Assembly: GCF_016785185.1 (NCBI RefSeq)
Contig: NZ_JAEKDY010000032.1
Source: Heyndrickxia sporothermodurans
GTDB taxonomy: Bacteria > Bacillota > Bacilli > Bacillales > Bacillaceae_C
DNA length: 32,864 bases
Strand: one strand, 5' to 3'
Shown one piece after another: positions 15,239 through 24,603 of this stretch; the first letter of the stretch is position 1; each line of letters opens with the position of its first letter. The position numbers were made by a program, and so were the translations under genes. The notes below the pieces were generated by a model. It saw nothing but the letters and a program-made list of their open reading frames with translations. It had not been told where the DNA came from and did no database searches.

Positions 15239-15264
15239 AGACCAAATCATAAGCGATTTGGTCT
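15239..15264 (-). terminator. Terminator-like hairpin downstream of the YjzC-like gene
   Basis: AGACCAAATC (15239-15248) and GATTTGGTCT (15255-15264) form a perfect 10-bp stem with a six-base loop. On the minus strand it is followed by CTTATTTTCC. It lies 71 bases past the YjzC-like stop codon. Confidence 0.6.
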
Positions 15265-15334
15265 GCTAATTAGCATACTATTTGATATGTTTCTCCATCG
15301 AAACGGAACTACTTTGTTTTGTGCAAGCTCACGT

Positions 15335-15544
15335 TTATTTTACTAAATGCCAATGATGTTGACGGTTTCTCGTTTTCTTTTCACCTTTATGTTCGATTTC
15401 TACTGTGTAAGGTTTAAGTTCCGGCAATTGATCGCCTTGTTTCACTTCCACCCTTTGTGCTTTCTTCACTTTTCCCCCACCGTGTCCTACTTCAACATAA
15501 GTACCAGTTTGAGTTGCGGTTTCCCCTGATTTTAATGTCGCCAT
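15335..15544 (-). CDS. YjzC-like small protein
   Basis: This 69-residue soluble protein has the YjzC-type core: a G-x-Y-V-E-V-G-x-G-G step, a basic stretch, then a GDQLPE turn (residues about 15-42). The C-terminus, RNRQHHWHLVK, is histidine-rich. B. subtilis YjzC has no established function. GGAGG about ten bases before the ATG, and a TATAAT at 15590-15585 on the minus strand, suggest its own promoter. It lies 95 bases downstream of the CWC gene and could also be co-transcribed with it. Confidence 0.7.
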   Translation of the reverse strand: MATLKSGETATQTGTYVEVGHGGGKVKKAQRVEVKQGDQLPELKPYTVEIEHKGEKKTRNRQHHWHLVK

Positions 15545-15639
15545 TAAAACAACTCCTCCTTCACCTAAATTTTGTTACTATTTCATTATAATGGGCATTA
15601 ACGATTATAAACATGGGTAAAAAGTCTAATAATTCATAC

Positions 15640-15837
15640 TTATCTATCAAAAGCGGATAAACAATTTTTGCAAATGCATGCTTTTTTGAATAAATCGACC
15701 GGAACAAGTTCAAATATCTCTTTAGGAAATACTTCTTCACTACACCAACAACCACTTGCTGCATCTTTAGAATTACAACATTGATTATTTCCTCCACAAA
15801 TAGGGCATCTTTTCGTTTCATTCAGTATATCTGTCAT
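15640..15837 (-). CDS. Cysteine-rich CWC-family small protein
   Basis: This 65-residue protein has ten cysteines in the pattern CPICGGNNQCC...GCWC...ACICKNCL, matching the Cys-rich CWC family, likely zinc-binding and of unknown role. A longer overlapping frame (15561-15821) lacks this conservation and I treat it as a shadow. An AAGGGG site seven to eight bases before the ATG supports the start. The gap to the dehydrogenase gene upstream is 26 bases, so it is probably the third gene of that operon. Confidence 0.8.
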   Translation of the reverse strand: MTDILNETKRCPICGGNNQCCNSKDAASGCWCSEEVFPKEIFELVPVDLFKKACICKNCLSAFDR

Positions 15838-15863
15838 ACTAGTTCCCCTTTTTAAATGGCCAC

Positions 15864-16712
15864 TTACTCAGTATACGTATAAAATCCCCTACCAGACTTC
15901 TTTCCAAGCCGCCCTGCTTTCACATATTTTGTTAATAATGGTGATGGCCGATACTTTTCTCCTAGGGTTTCGTATAAATAGTTCATATTTTTCAGCCTGG
16001 AATCAAGACCGACTAAATCAGCTAGTTCAAGCGGTCCCATCGGATGATTTAGTCCAAGCTTAATTGCTTTGTCAATATCTTCTGCTGAGGCAACTCCCTC
16101 CATTAACATGTTCATTGCCTCATTGCCAATTAAGCAATTCATCCTGCTTGTTACAAAACCAGGGAATTCATTTACTTCCACACACTCTTTTCCCATTTTC
16201 CGTCCCACTTCTAACACTTTTTCAACTGTATCATCGGATGTATCTAATCCTCTTACTACTTCGATTAATTTCATTTTATGAACCGGATTAAAAAAATGCA
16301 TCGCTACACATTGATCCGGTCTGCTAGTTTGTGCAGCTATTTCCGTTGGACTCATCGTAGACGTATTCGTAGCTAAAATTGTATGAGTGGGACAAGCAGC
16401 ATCCAACTTTTTAAACATCTCGATTTTTAATTCCATTAATTCAAAAACTGCTTCAATGACAAGATCAGCTTCTTTGACACTTTCCGAAAAATCGCTTAAG
16501 TAGCTGATATTTTGTAAGGCTTCATCACAAGTCGTATTAGAAATAAATCCTTTTTTTACACTTGTTTCAAGAGTTTTCTCAATGTAATCTCTTGCCTTTG
16601 TTAAGTTTTCATCACTTATATCATTTAAAATGGTAGTAAACCCTGAAACTGCCGCTGTATAGGCAATCCCTCTCCCCATCGTTCCCGCGCCAATGACACT
16701 TATCCTTTTCAT
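15864..16712 (-). CDS. hbd: 3-hydroxybutyryl-CoA / 3-hydroxyacyl-CoA dehydrogenase
   Basis: This 282-residue NAD(P)-dependent dehydrogenase has the Rossmann motif GAGTMGRG (8-15), the substrate-binding stretch TNTSTMSPTEIA, and the catalytic histidine in HFFNPVHKMKLIEVV (near residue 138). The C-terminal dimerisation domain includes LNHPMGPLELADLVG and GRGFY. It interconverts 3-hydroxyacyl-CoA and 3-oxoacyl-CoA in short-chain fatty-acid or butyrate-type metabolism. Length is typical for Hbd/MmgB. It starts 24 bases after the M20 peptidase gene, so both are co-transcribed. No other beta-oxidation gene is nearby. Confidence 0.92.
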   Translation of the reverse strand: MKRISVIGAGTMGRGIAYTAAVSGFTTILNDISDENLTKARDYIEKTLETSVKKGFISNTTCDEALQNISYLSDFSESVKEADLVIEAVFELMELKIEMFKKLDAACPTHTILATNTSTMSPTEIAAQTSRPDQCVAMHFFNPVHKMKLIEVVRGLDTSDDTVEKVLEVGRKMGKECVEVNEFPGFVTSRMNCLIGNEAMNMLMEGVASAEDIDKAIKLGLNHPMGPLELADLVGLDSRLKNMNYLYETLGEKYRPSPLLTKYVKAGRLGKKSGRGFYTYTE

Positions 16713-16736
16713 TTCCCCATCCCTTTCTTAATCAAC

Positions 16737-18128
16737 CTATTCCCGTTCTAGTGCATGATTAAATCCATTTAACATATGTGCCATATGTACGATACCGTCC
16801 TCGAAATCCTGAATGCGAATCGATTCATTTGGAGCATGTGCTTTTGATTCCGCCCAGCCAACGCCCGTACTAACGATTGGAAGCTTTAACTGTTCTCCAA
16901 AAATGTACATTGGACCTGTACCTGCCGCATTTGGAGCGAGTACAACTTCATTTTCGTATACTTCTTCCGCAGTTTGAATGACATGATCGATAAATGGGTG
17001 GTTATAGTCCGAACGGAAGGCTTTTTGCCCATTGATTAACTTTACTTCAATATCGTGAAATCCGTAATTCTTTAAGTGTTTTTTGACACATTCAAAAATG
17101 TGTTCTGGATCTTGTCCAGGAACAAGACGGCAATCAATCTTGGCCTTTGCTTTTTTCGGCAATACAGTCTTCGCCCCTTCACCTGTATACCCACTTTCCA
17201 ACCCGCAAATTGTCATTGTCGGATAAAATACCATGGCAATACGTGGATCAACACCTTTAGCCGCTGTAATTAGTGGCAACTTTAATCCGTAGATACGCTT
17301 AATCGCTTCTTCATCAAACGGCAAAGCTGAAACAATCTGTTTCTCACTTTCAGTAGGTTCTTCAATTCCATCAAAAAATCCATCGACTACGATTTCATTT
17401 TGATTATTTTTCATCGTAACTAATGCATGAACAAGCCTCCATGCTGCATTATCAACATAAGCACCTAACGAGGAATGCATATCAATATCTGCCCCAATAC
17501 TTGTTAACTCCATATATGCCATTCCTTTAATACCCGCTACCATGTTAATTCTATTTTTGACATCCTTGCCACCGAATTCCCATATACAAGCATCCGCTTG
17601 GAATAAGTCACGATATTTCTCAAGATAAGGAGCTAAGTGAGGACTTCCGATTTCTTCTTCCCCTTCGATTAGGAATTTAACATTACATGGTAATCCACCT
17701 TCTGAATTTTGTAAAATACGGATGGCTGTTAATCGTGCAACGAGGTCACCTTTATTATCAGCTACTCCACGTGCATATAATTTTCCGTCAATAATTGTCG
17801 GTTCAAAGGGATCCGTATTCCATTCATTTAACGGTTCAGGGGGTTGGACATCATAATGATTATAAAATAGAAGCGTTTTCGTTGAATCTTCCTGCTTACT
17901 TGCCTTAAAAAATCCATAAACGACAGGATTCCCGCCAAGTTCATCTAAAACTTTCGCTTCCCCATCAATTTCTTTAATCATCTTAACGACATATTCTACT
18001 GTTTCAGGAATCGCTTTATGCTGGGCAGAAACAGTCGGTAATCTTAAGTAGTTTTGCAATTTTTCTATAGAGTCACTGACCATTTCTTTCATGGACTTTT
18101 TTAGATTTTCTATATCTTTTCCACTCAT
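16737..18128 (-). CDS. M20-family metallopeptidase (dipeptidase-like)
   Basis: This 463-residue zinc peptidase of the M20/M25/M40 group has the expected two-metal ligands: H91 and D93 in NHYDVQPP, D124 in RGVADNKGD, the catalytic Glu near 157-158 in EGEEEIGS, a dimerisation-domain DMHSS, and a late His in KAHAPNES. The bacterial dipeptidase/carnosinase-like branch is the closest by motif. It probably hydrolyses dipeptides or N-acyl amino acids in the cytoplasm, as there is no signal peptide. AGGGAG eight bases before the ATG supports the start. It heads an operon with the 3-hydroxyacyl-CoA dehydrogenase and the CWC protein. Confidence 0.9.
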   Translation of the reverse strand: MSGKDIENLKKSMKEMVSDSIEKLQNYLRLPTVSAQHKAIPETVEYVVKMIKEIDGEAKVLDELGGNPVVYGFFKASKQEDSTKTLLFYNHYDVQPPEPLNEWNTDPFEPTIIDGKLYARGVADNKGDLVARLTAIRILQNSEGGLPCNVKFLIEGEEEIGSPHLAPYLEKYRDLFQADACIWEFGGKDVKNRINMVAGIKGMAYMELTSIGADIDMHSSLGAYVDNAAWRLVHALVTMKNNQNEIVVDGFFDGIEEPTESEKQIVSALPFDEEAIKRIYGLKLPLITAAKGVDPRIAMVFYPTMTICGLESGYTGEGAKTVLPKKAKAKIDCRLVPGQDPEHIFECVKKHLKNYGFHDIEVKLINGQKAFRSDYNHPFIDHVIQTAEEVYENEVVLAPNAAGTGPMYIFGEQLKLPIVSTGVGWAESKAHAPNESIRIQDFEDGIVHMAHMLNGFNHALERE

Positions 18129-18300
18129 TGAGTTCGCTCCCTTTCAAAAGGCTATCATTGTTCTATTTCTCCATAAAAAACTAAATTCCTTTTAATTTTA
18201 GAAGATTTCAAAATAATACGAACCAAATTGGAAATAAACTTTAATGAAGGCTATCCATAAGAGAAATACTATTCTTTAGAAACGTAAGGAGCTGACCATT

Positions 18301-19156
18301 GTGGAAAAGGATATGAATTACGGAAGTGATTATAAATTTATCCCTGCTACATCAATTGGAAGTGGTATGGGGATTGAAGTATTACCAGATCTATATTGTC
18401 ATACAATCCAAATAGTAAATATTATTTTAGTGGGAACCGCTGATCATTTTGTTTTAGTAGATGCTGGGATGCCTCGATCTGCAAAGGAAATTATTTCAAT
18501 AACAAATGAGCGATTTGGAGAAAATAGTCGCCCTAAAGCGATAATATTGACGCATGGTCGGTCATTTCGATCATGTTGGGTCCATTATTGAGCTAGTTAA
18601 ACATTGGGATGTTCCCGTGTATGCACATGAATTAGAATTGCCCTACCTTACGGGAAAAAGAAGTTATCCAGAACCTGATCCTACTGTTGAAGGTGGACTG
18701 ATTGCCAAAATGTCTCCCATTTTTCCAAATGAACCAATCAATTTAGGTAGCAAAGTGAATCAACTCCCTGCTGATGGAACGGTACCTCACATGCCAGATT
18801 TTCAATGGATCCATACCCCTGGGCATTCACCAGGACATGTATCTTTGTTTAGAGAAAAAGATCGAGCACTTATTGCTGGAGATGCATTTATTTCGGTAAA
18901 ACAAGATTCAATCCTTAAAGTTTTTACACAAAAAGAGGAAATATGTGGGCCGCCTAGATATTTAACTACTGATTGGAATGAGGCGAAAGAGTCGGTCATA
19001 AAACTACAAGCATTAAACCCTTATGTAGCTATTACAGGACATGGTTTACCTGTTTCTGGAGAAACTTTATCAAAAGGATTAGCAAAATTGGTTCGTAATT
19101 TTGATGAAGTTGCTGTACCTGACTATGGGAAATATGTTGATAAAAATTATCATTAA
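18301..19156 (+). pseudogene. MBL-fold metallohydrolase broken by a 4-bp duplication
   Basis: Two overlapping frames make up one metallo-beta-lactamase-fold protein. The first (GTG at 18301, AAGGAG nine bases upstream) ends ...PKAIILTHG and then goes out of frame to a stop at 18591. The second continues GHFDHVGSIIELVKHW...TPGHSPGHVSLF...AGDAF...TGHGLPVSG to 19156. Joining them restores the zinc motif THGHFDHVG. The break is GGTCGGTC at 18556-18563; deleting one GGTC copy restores the frame. The full protein would be about 283 residues, of unknown substrate (glyoxalase-II-like hydrolase). With the metal motif split, the gene as written should be inactive. Confidence 0.88.
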
Positions 19157-19167
19157 AAAATTAATCA

Positions 19168-19208
19168 TAAAAAAAGTGCAACTTTGTTATAGCTGCACTT
19201 CTTTTTTG
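19168..19208. terminator. Bidirectional terminator between convergent genes
   Basis: AAGTGCA (19174-19180) and TGCACTT (19194-19200) form the stem. It is preceded by a run of A and followed by CTTTTTTG, so it can terminate both the metallohydrolase gene and the helicase gene. Confidence 0.85.
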
Positions 19209-19227
19209 TTTACATAATAAATTTATA

Positions 19228-22200
19228 CTATACCAACAAAATTTCACGAATATCCTCTTCAGTTAGTGTTGTAGATGCTTTTTCATCAATAATTTCTCCG
19301 ATGAGACTTTTCTTCCTTTCTTGTAGCTCGTTCATTTTTTCTTCAATCGTTCCCCGGGCAACTAGTTTAACGACTTGTACCGTATTTTGTTGACCGATAC
19401 GGTAGGCGCGATCTGCTGCTTGTGTTTCAACGGCGGGGTTCCACCAAGTATCGTAAAGAATAACTGTATCCGCACCCGTCAAATTAAGGCCAGTACCTCC
19501 TGCTTTTAACGAAATTAGGAATAAATCACGTTCGCCTTGATTAAATCGATCGCAAATTTCAATTCTTTCCTCAGAAGGTGTTTGTCCATCTAGGTAAAAA
19601 AATGGCAGACCCTGCATGAGTAGTTCTTTTCCGATAAGCTCAAGCATTTTCGTAAATTGTGAAAAAATCAATACTCTTCTTCCTGACTCTTTCGCTTCCT
19701 CAATAATTTGCATTAACTGCAAAAATTTCGCTGAACTCCCTTTGTAACCATCTACAAATAGGGCTGGGTGGCAACAAATTTGTCGTAACCGGGTCAATCC
19801 CGCGAGAATTCTAATTTTATTTTTGCGTAAGGTGTCCTTATCTAGATGCTTTAATGTGTCATGTCGTAGTTTTGCTAAATATGCAGCATATAATTTCTTT
19901 TGCTCTGGAAGCAATTCGATAGAATCTGTTGATTCTATTTTTTCTGGAAGCTCGGAAAGAACATCTGATTTTAACCTTCTAAGTAGGAATGGACGAATCC
20001 TACGTGAGATGGTTTTTCTCGTTAAATTACTGTATTCCTTTAGTCCACGAAACAGTTCAGGGAACACAATATGAAAGATGGACCATAGCTCTTCTAATGA
20101 ATTCTCTACAGGTGTTCCTGTCAATGCAAATCGATGATCCGCCTGAATTTTCTTTACAGCGCGGGCTGTTTGGGTCACTGGATTTTTAAAAGCTTGTGCT
20201 TCATCAAAAAATACAGTATGAAAGAATTGCTTCTCAAACCATTTAACATCTCGGCGAATTAAAGGATAAGAGGTAATCAATACATCTAAATTCTTCAAAT
20301 CCTTCAGTATGGCACTTCGTTCTGTTTTATTACCATCAACGACAACTGCCTGTATCTCAGGGGCAAATTTCATGCATTCACTTAACCAATTATAAGTAAC
20401 GGATGATGGACAAATAATTAAAATAGGCGTCTTATTTTTACGAACTTCAGGTAAAACGGATAAAATAAAAGCAATACTTTGCACTGTTTTTCCAAGGCCC
20501 ATATCATCTGCAAGAATCCCGCCAAAACCAAAACTAGCAAGTGTTTTCATCCATTTGTAACCGACTTTTTGATAGTCACGCAACACACCTTTTAACATGT
20601 CGGGAACTTCAACTTTCATTCTCTCAGGTTGTTTAATTGTATCTAAAAATGTTCGAAATGATTCTTCAACCATAAACATGGAACGATCTTCTACACCATC
20701 AAGATAAGGAATAGCTTTTACAAGCGGAATGTCCAAACTTTTTTCCCAATCTTCATTTTGCACCGGTAAAGCATGAAGAAAACGGTGAATTTCTTTCATT
20801 TCTCTCGTTTCCAACGATAATAATGAACCATCGCGCAGACGATAATATTTGCGTTTTTCCTCAAGAGCCTGGAGAATATCTCGAATTTGCCGCTCGGGAA
20901 TTCCATCCATTTCAAACGAAAATTCCAACCAATTTGTTCGTTCATTCTTTAGTCTTACACGAATTTTCATTGGTGTGCTTTTTTTTGAAATTCGATTTCT
21001 CACCGCAGTCGTAGCATACACTTGGACAAGCTTTTGCAATTTTGGCAAGGTATGATACAGAAATTCATATTCCAATTCTTCATTATGTAAAAAATAACCC
21101 TCGTCAGTTTTTGTAAAAGAGCTCGCCTCCATCAATTGTAAAATTTCTTCTTCCTTTTCTTCATCTCTAATAATCGTCGTACCAGCTAATTGACTTCTAT
21201 TTTCCAATGGATTAATCACCATATGCTCATAGTGAAATTCCAGCCCCGCAAGTAATCGGTTCCTAATACGATCCAAATAAAGTTTTGCTTTCAAAGGGGT
21301 CCTTTTTAGTTGCTCGACCAAATTTCCATTGATGCGAATATCCCCTAATTTCTTCAAACTAGGCATTACTTTTTCTAAAAACAAATGGAATTGATTCTCG
21401 GAAAAAGTTATTTGATTTGTTCTTGAGTCTTCCAGCATTTGTTTTAAATCCGAGATGCGTTTACTTTCCTCGCTTTTCAGCAGATATAATTTCCCATCAA
21501 CTAAAGCAAAGTTATACTCATTGAATATAATTAAATTATTTAACCCAATAACCTTAAGGAGAAAACCGCTTCCCTCTCGTTCAGTCAGCTCAAATTGCAA
21601 TGGAAGTTTTTCATTGGCAACTGCTAATTGGTCATAGGTCTGTCCACGGTATTCCAATTTTATTAACGGAGTGTTTATTAATAAGGGGTAAAGTCTTTCC
21701 CACGATGACGGAGGGATAAGAATCGTGTTATCCTTGATTGAATAAACCTGATCATTATATATCTTTTCATCCAAAATCACTCGAATTAAGTGCTGAAGTA
21801 CATCATCAGCATCATTTTTAAAACAGTACAGTGCCGGATCATACGTAAATGTAGGAGATATTAAACCTGTACGGCCATTTTTTATGATCAAAAGAAAATC
21901 ACGAATTTTTTCTACATAAAATGTGTCAATTTTTATTTTCATTCCGAAAAAATTTTTGTCATCCATTTTAATAGGATGGCAGATAAACTCAAGAGGAACG
22001 ATTTGGCGATTTTCAAAATGCAGCTGATGTGCACTCGACCGTTTCGGTTGAGTAGAAAATAAATTCAATACACCACTCGATAAATTATTATCTAATGAAG
22101 ATAAGATTTCTTTCCTCCCGCTGTGTTGATTCTCATAGATCGCAAGTAGAACAGCTGCAATATGCTGACAGTCCTGTTTGAAAGAAGCGAGTGTTGGACA

Positions 22201-22404
22201 GCTGCATGTCGAATGGAGGGTTCCATCCGCATCTACTTCTATTAATACATAGAATTTCTCTGTTCCCGAAACCGTTGCTTCACACCGATTAGATTGCAAA
22301 ACGTCAAAATTCACTTTATTAGCACGAAAAAAAGCTTCTCCTTTTTTGTAGGAGACTGTTCCACAACGTTCCTTAATTGTTTTTAAACTTAATTTTATAT
22401 CCAC
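19228..22404 (-). CDS. SWIM-domain SNF2/RapA-type DNA translocase
   Basis: This 1058-residue protein has an N-terminal SWIM zinc finger (CSCPTLASFKQDCQH, about residues 86-101), a bacterial SNF2-associated region (about 120-600), and a SNF2 ATPase core. The core shows Walker A DDMGLGKT (near 632), DEAQ box (near 734), motif III TGTPVEN, and the C-terminal motor with AGGTGLNLTGAD and QAADRAYRIGQ. Such proteins move along DNA and remodel protein-DNA or transcription complexes; B. subtilis YwqA is similar. The start is GTG at 22404, eight bases after AAAGGAG. An ATG one base upstream is out of frame and stops after three codons (ATG TGG ATA TAA). Confidence 0.93.
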   Translation of the reverse strand: MDIKLSLKTIKERCGTVSYKKGEAFFRANKVNFDVLQSNRCEATVSGTEKFYVLIEVDADGTLHSTCSCPTLASFKQDCQHIAAVLLAIYENQHSGRKEILSSLDNNLSSGVLNLFSTQPKRSSAHQLHFENRQIVPLEFICHPIKMDDKNFFGMKIKIDTFYVEKIRDFLLIIKNGRTGLISPTFTYDPALYCFKNDADDVLQHLIRVILDEKIYNDQVYSIKDNTILIPPSSWERLYPLLINTPLIKLEYRGQTYDQLAVANEKLPLQFELTEREGSGFLLKVIGLNNLIIFNEYNFALVDGKLYLLKSEESKRISDLKQMLEDSRTNQITFSENQFHLFLEKVMPSLKKLGDIRINGNLVEQLKRTPLKAKLYLDRIRNRLLAGLEFHYEHMVINPLENRSQLAGTTIIRDEEKEEEILQLMEASSFTKTDEGYFLHNEELEYEFLYHTLPKLQKLVQVYATTAVRNRISKKSTPMKIRVRLKNERTNWLEFSFEMDGIPERQIRDILQALEEKRKYYRLRDGSLLSLETREMKEIHRFLHALPVQNEDWEKSLDIPLVKAIPYLDGVEDRSMFMVEESFRTFLDTIKQPERMKVEVPDMLKGVLRDYQKVGYKWMKTLASFGFGGILADDMGLGKTVQSIAFILSVLPEVRKNKTPILIICPSSVTYNWLSECMKFAPEIQAVVVDGNKTERSAILKDLKNLDVLITSYPLIRRDVKWFEKQFFHTVFFDEAQAFKNPVTQTARAVKKIQADHRFALTGTPVENSLEELWSIFHIVFPELFRGLKEYSNLTRKTISRRIRPFLLRRLKSDVLSELPEKIESTDSIELLPEQKKLYAAYLAKLRHDTLKHLDKDTLRKNKIRILAGLTRLRQICCHPALFVDGYKGSSAKFLQLMQIIEEAKESGRRVLIFSQFTKMLELIGKELLMQGLPFFYLDGQTPSEERIEICDRFNQGERDLFLISLKAGGTGLNLTGADTVILYDTWWNPAVETQAADRAYRIGQQNTVQVVKLVARGTIEEKMNELQERKKSLIGEIIDEKASTTLTEEDIREILLV

Positions 22405-22627
22405 ATGGCTCGCTCCTTTCTGGAACGGATCGACTAATAATCTGTCTTACCATTTTATAATAAATGAAGCGTGAATGAAAAGTTTTCAGGTTCTTTTTAG
22501 AGGTCCTATCAATGTGGTAACATACATTTACTAATCAAATCTTTTTTTCATATTTCTACTCTTGAATAAAATCCCATATCGGACAAACAATATAAATAAT
22601 TTAACTACATTAACAGGAGGAGCTCAC

Positions 22628-23182
22628 ATGATAAATGTATGGGAAACAGTCATGGATACCATGAAATCAATGATGAATCAAGACAAAGATCAACCTCTTC
22701 ATGTCGGAGAAGTAATGGCATGTTGGATTTACATGGCTGGTCTTGAAATAGCTAAAGTTTCCGTTCAAGCAGGGATAAATACCACAACAGATGACGAACT
22801 AAAAGTAATACTTGAAGAAGATATGAAACTCGGAACTAGTCAAAGGAAACGACTCCATGATTTTATGATTAAGGAAGGAATTCCATTACCTTCTTCTCCT
22901 GAAGATATGCCAATGTCAAAATCTAACAGTATCCCCCTTGGTGCTAAATTAACAGATGATGTAATTGCAAACGAATTATCTTTAAAAATTGCTAGTTTGA
23001 TTTTGCAAGCAGCAAGTGCCTCTTCTGAGTCAATTCGTACGGATGTTGGATTATTGTTTGTACAGTTTCAAGCAGAAAAATCAGCTTATGCAATAAGATT
23101 AAAGCATTTAATGCGTAAGCGCGGATGGATTAAAGTACCACCCTTTTACCTCCCTCCCGGTTCTCCACAACCATTTAGCTAA
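22628..23182 (+). CDS. DUF3231-family protein
   Basis: This 184-residue, mostly helical protein matches the DUF3231 pattern known from spore-formers: an LHVGEVMACWIYMAGLEIAKVSVQAGINTTTDDELK start, a repeat-like second half (KLTDDVIANELSLKIASLILQAA), and the basic end LMRKRGWIKVPPFYLPPGS. It resembles ferritin-like four-helix proteins; function is unknown. The frame is open further upstream, but ACAGGAGG seven to eight bases before the ATG at 22628 fixes the start. It is divergent from the helicase gene and followed by a strong hairpin. Confidence 0.85.
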   Translation: MINVWETVMDTMKSMMNQDKDQPLHVGEVMACWIYMAGLEIAKVSVQAGINTTTDDELKVILEEDMKLGTSQRKRLHDFMIKEGIPLPSSPEDMPMSKSNSIPLGAKLTDDVIANELSLKIASLILQAASASSESIRTDVGLLFVQFQAEKSAYAIRLKHLMRKRGWIKVPPFYLPPGSPQPFS

Positions 23183-23190
23183 AACTTTTA

Positions 23191-23225
23191 AACGCCAAAC
23201 CTATATCGAACAAAGGTTTGGCGTT
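23191..23225. terminator. Terminator after the DUF3231 gene
   Basis: AACGCCAAACC (23191-23201) and GGTTTGGCGTT (23215-23225) form a perfect 11-bp stem. It lies eight bases after the DUF3231 stop and 20 before the end of the convergent aminopeptidase gene. Confidence 0.8.
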
Positions 23226-23244
23226 CGTTCATTTATTATGGCAT

Positions 23245-24489
23245 CTATCTCTTCATAAACTCCTCAATTTCTTCCGTAGAACGGAAAATATCTTTGGAAA
23301 GTACTTCGTTCCCCTCTTCTGTTACTAACACATCATCTTCAATCCGTATGCCGATTTCTTCTTCCTCAATATATAATCCCGGTTCAACCGTTAACACCAT
23401 TCCGGGTTGAATAATTAGATCTTTATAACTGCCAACATCATGGGTATCTAGTCCGAGAAAATGGCTGACACCGTGATAGTAATATTTGCTAATTTCACTT
23501 TCTTCTTTGATCAACCCAACTTTAATACATTCCTCCGCCAAAACTTTCTTTGTATGTTCATTAAGCTTAGCAAATGGAACACCCGGTTTAATCAACTCAG
23601 TTGTTTCTCGTAGAGCTTTTAGAACGATATCATAATACATTTTTTGTTTATCTGTGAATTTGCCATTTACCGGAAAAGTGTAGCTAATATCTGCACTATA
23701 ATAGTCATACTGTGCTCCTAAATCAAGTAACACAAGACTGCCATCTTCGACTGTTGCATCGTTATTTTCATAGTGTAGGACTGTGCCGTTTTTTCCGCTC
23801 GCAACAATCGTATTAAACGCATGGCTCTTTACACCTTCTGATTTTAGTGTAAAATCAAAATAAGCCTCTAACTGGTACTCTTTTAGTCCCGCTTTTGCAT
23901 GACTCATTAAATTTTTTATTCCATTTTGCGTAATTTCAATCGCTTTTTTAATCTTTTCAATTTCTTCAGGTTGTTTAAATACGCGCAGCTCGCAAATTTC
24001 CGGATAGACATTTTTTATTTGTACGTAAGGGAAATTCACACGACATTTTGCTGCAAATTGCTGTGCTTTTGTCGTAACAGTATCTAATTCCCTTCTTTCA
24101 AGATCTAGAAATAAAGTGGAATCAGTGATTGAAAATAAGGTTCGTGATAAAAAGGATTCAAACTCATCGATATAACGAATGGATTCAATTCCGGAACGTT
24201 CTTGAGCTTCATCGTTAGAAATGGTTTTTCCCACCCATTTTTCCATAATTGGATCGGCTTTTTTAATAAAAAGAAACTCTTCTACCTTTTTGTTTGTTTT
24301 CTGTGCAAGAAAAATAACATTAGGCTCGTCAATCCCTGTTAAATAATAAAAATTACGGTTAGGAACGAATTTATACTCTTCATCAGCAGATTTCTGAGGG
24401 GCATTACCTGCAAATAAAATAAGAAGTGATTGTTCATCTAATTTTTCATATAAACGTTTACGATTATGTACATAAAAATCTTTATTCAT
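23245..24489 (-). CDS. pepP: Xaa-Pro aminopeptidase (M24, aminopeptidase P type)
   Basis: This 414-residue cytosolic metallopeptidase has an N-terminal creatinase-like domain (about 5-130) and a pita-bread M24 catalytic domain (about 165-405). Metal ligands seen are Asp in LDLGAQYDYYSADISYTF (two), His in YYHGVSHFLGLDTHDVG, Glu in LTVEPGLYI and Glu in GIRIEDDVLV. It removes N-terminal residues preceding proline. Length fits aminopeptidase P. It is a single gene; the hairpin 23191-23225 closes it. Confidence 0.92.
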   Translation of the reverse strand: MNKDFYVHNRKRLYEKLDEQSLLILFAGNAPQKSADEEYKFVPNRNFYYLTGIDEPNVIFLAQKTNKKVEEFLFIKKADPIMEKWVGKTISNDEAQERSGIESIRYIDEFESFLSRTLFSITDSTLFLDLERRELDTVTTKAQQFAAKCRVNFPYVQIKNVYPEICELRVFKQPEEIEKIKKAIEITQNGIKNLMSHAKAGLKEYQLEAYFDFTLKSEGVKSHAFNTIVASGKNGTVLHYENNDATVEDGSLVLLDLGAQYDYYSADISYTFPVNGKFTDKQKMYYDIVLKALRETTELIKPGVPFAKLNEHTKKVLAEECIKVGLIKEESEISKYYYHGVSHFLGLDTHDVGSYKDLIIQPGMVLTVEPGLYIEEEEIGIRIEDDVLVTEEGNEVLSKDIFRSTEEIEEFMKR

Positions 24490-24562
24490 CCCATGTTCCT
24501 CTTTTCTTTTAAAATCTACTACTATTCTATAACTATACCACTATTCCGAAATTTCCTAAAAC

Positions 24563-24601
24563 AAAAACTGAACTAGAAAATCACTTTCTAGTTCAGTTTT
24601 T
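24563..24601 (-). terminator. Perfect 17-bp terminator hairpin after the YbaK-type gene
   Basis: Positions 24563-24579 pair perfectly with 24585-24601 around a five-base loop. On the minus strand it starts two bases after the deacylase stop codon and ends in TTTTTGTTTT. It is nearly symmetric and may act in both directions. Confidence 0.88.
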
Positions 24602-24603
24602 GT

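Noticed and set aside
15561..15821. 86-residue frame overlapping the CWC gene
   Set aside because: It overlaps a well-supported cysteine-rich gene in another frame and has no ribosome site or family pattern.
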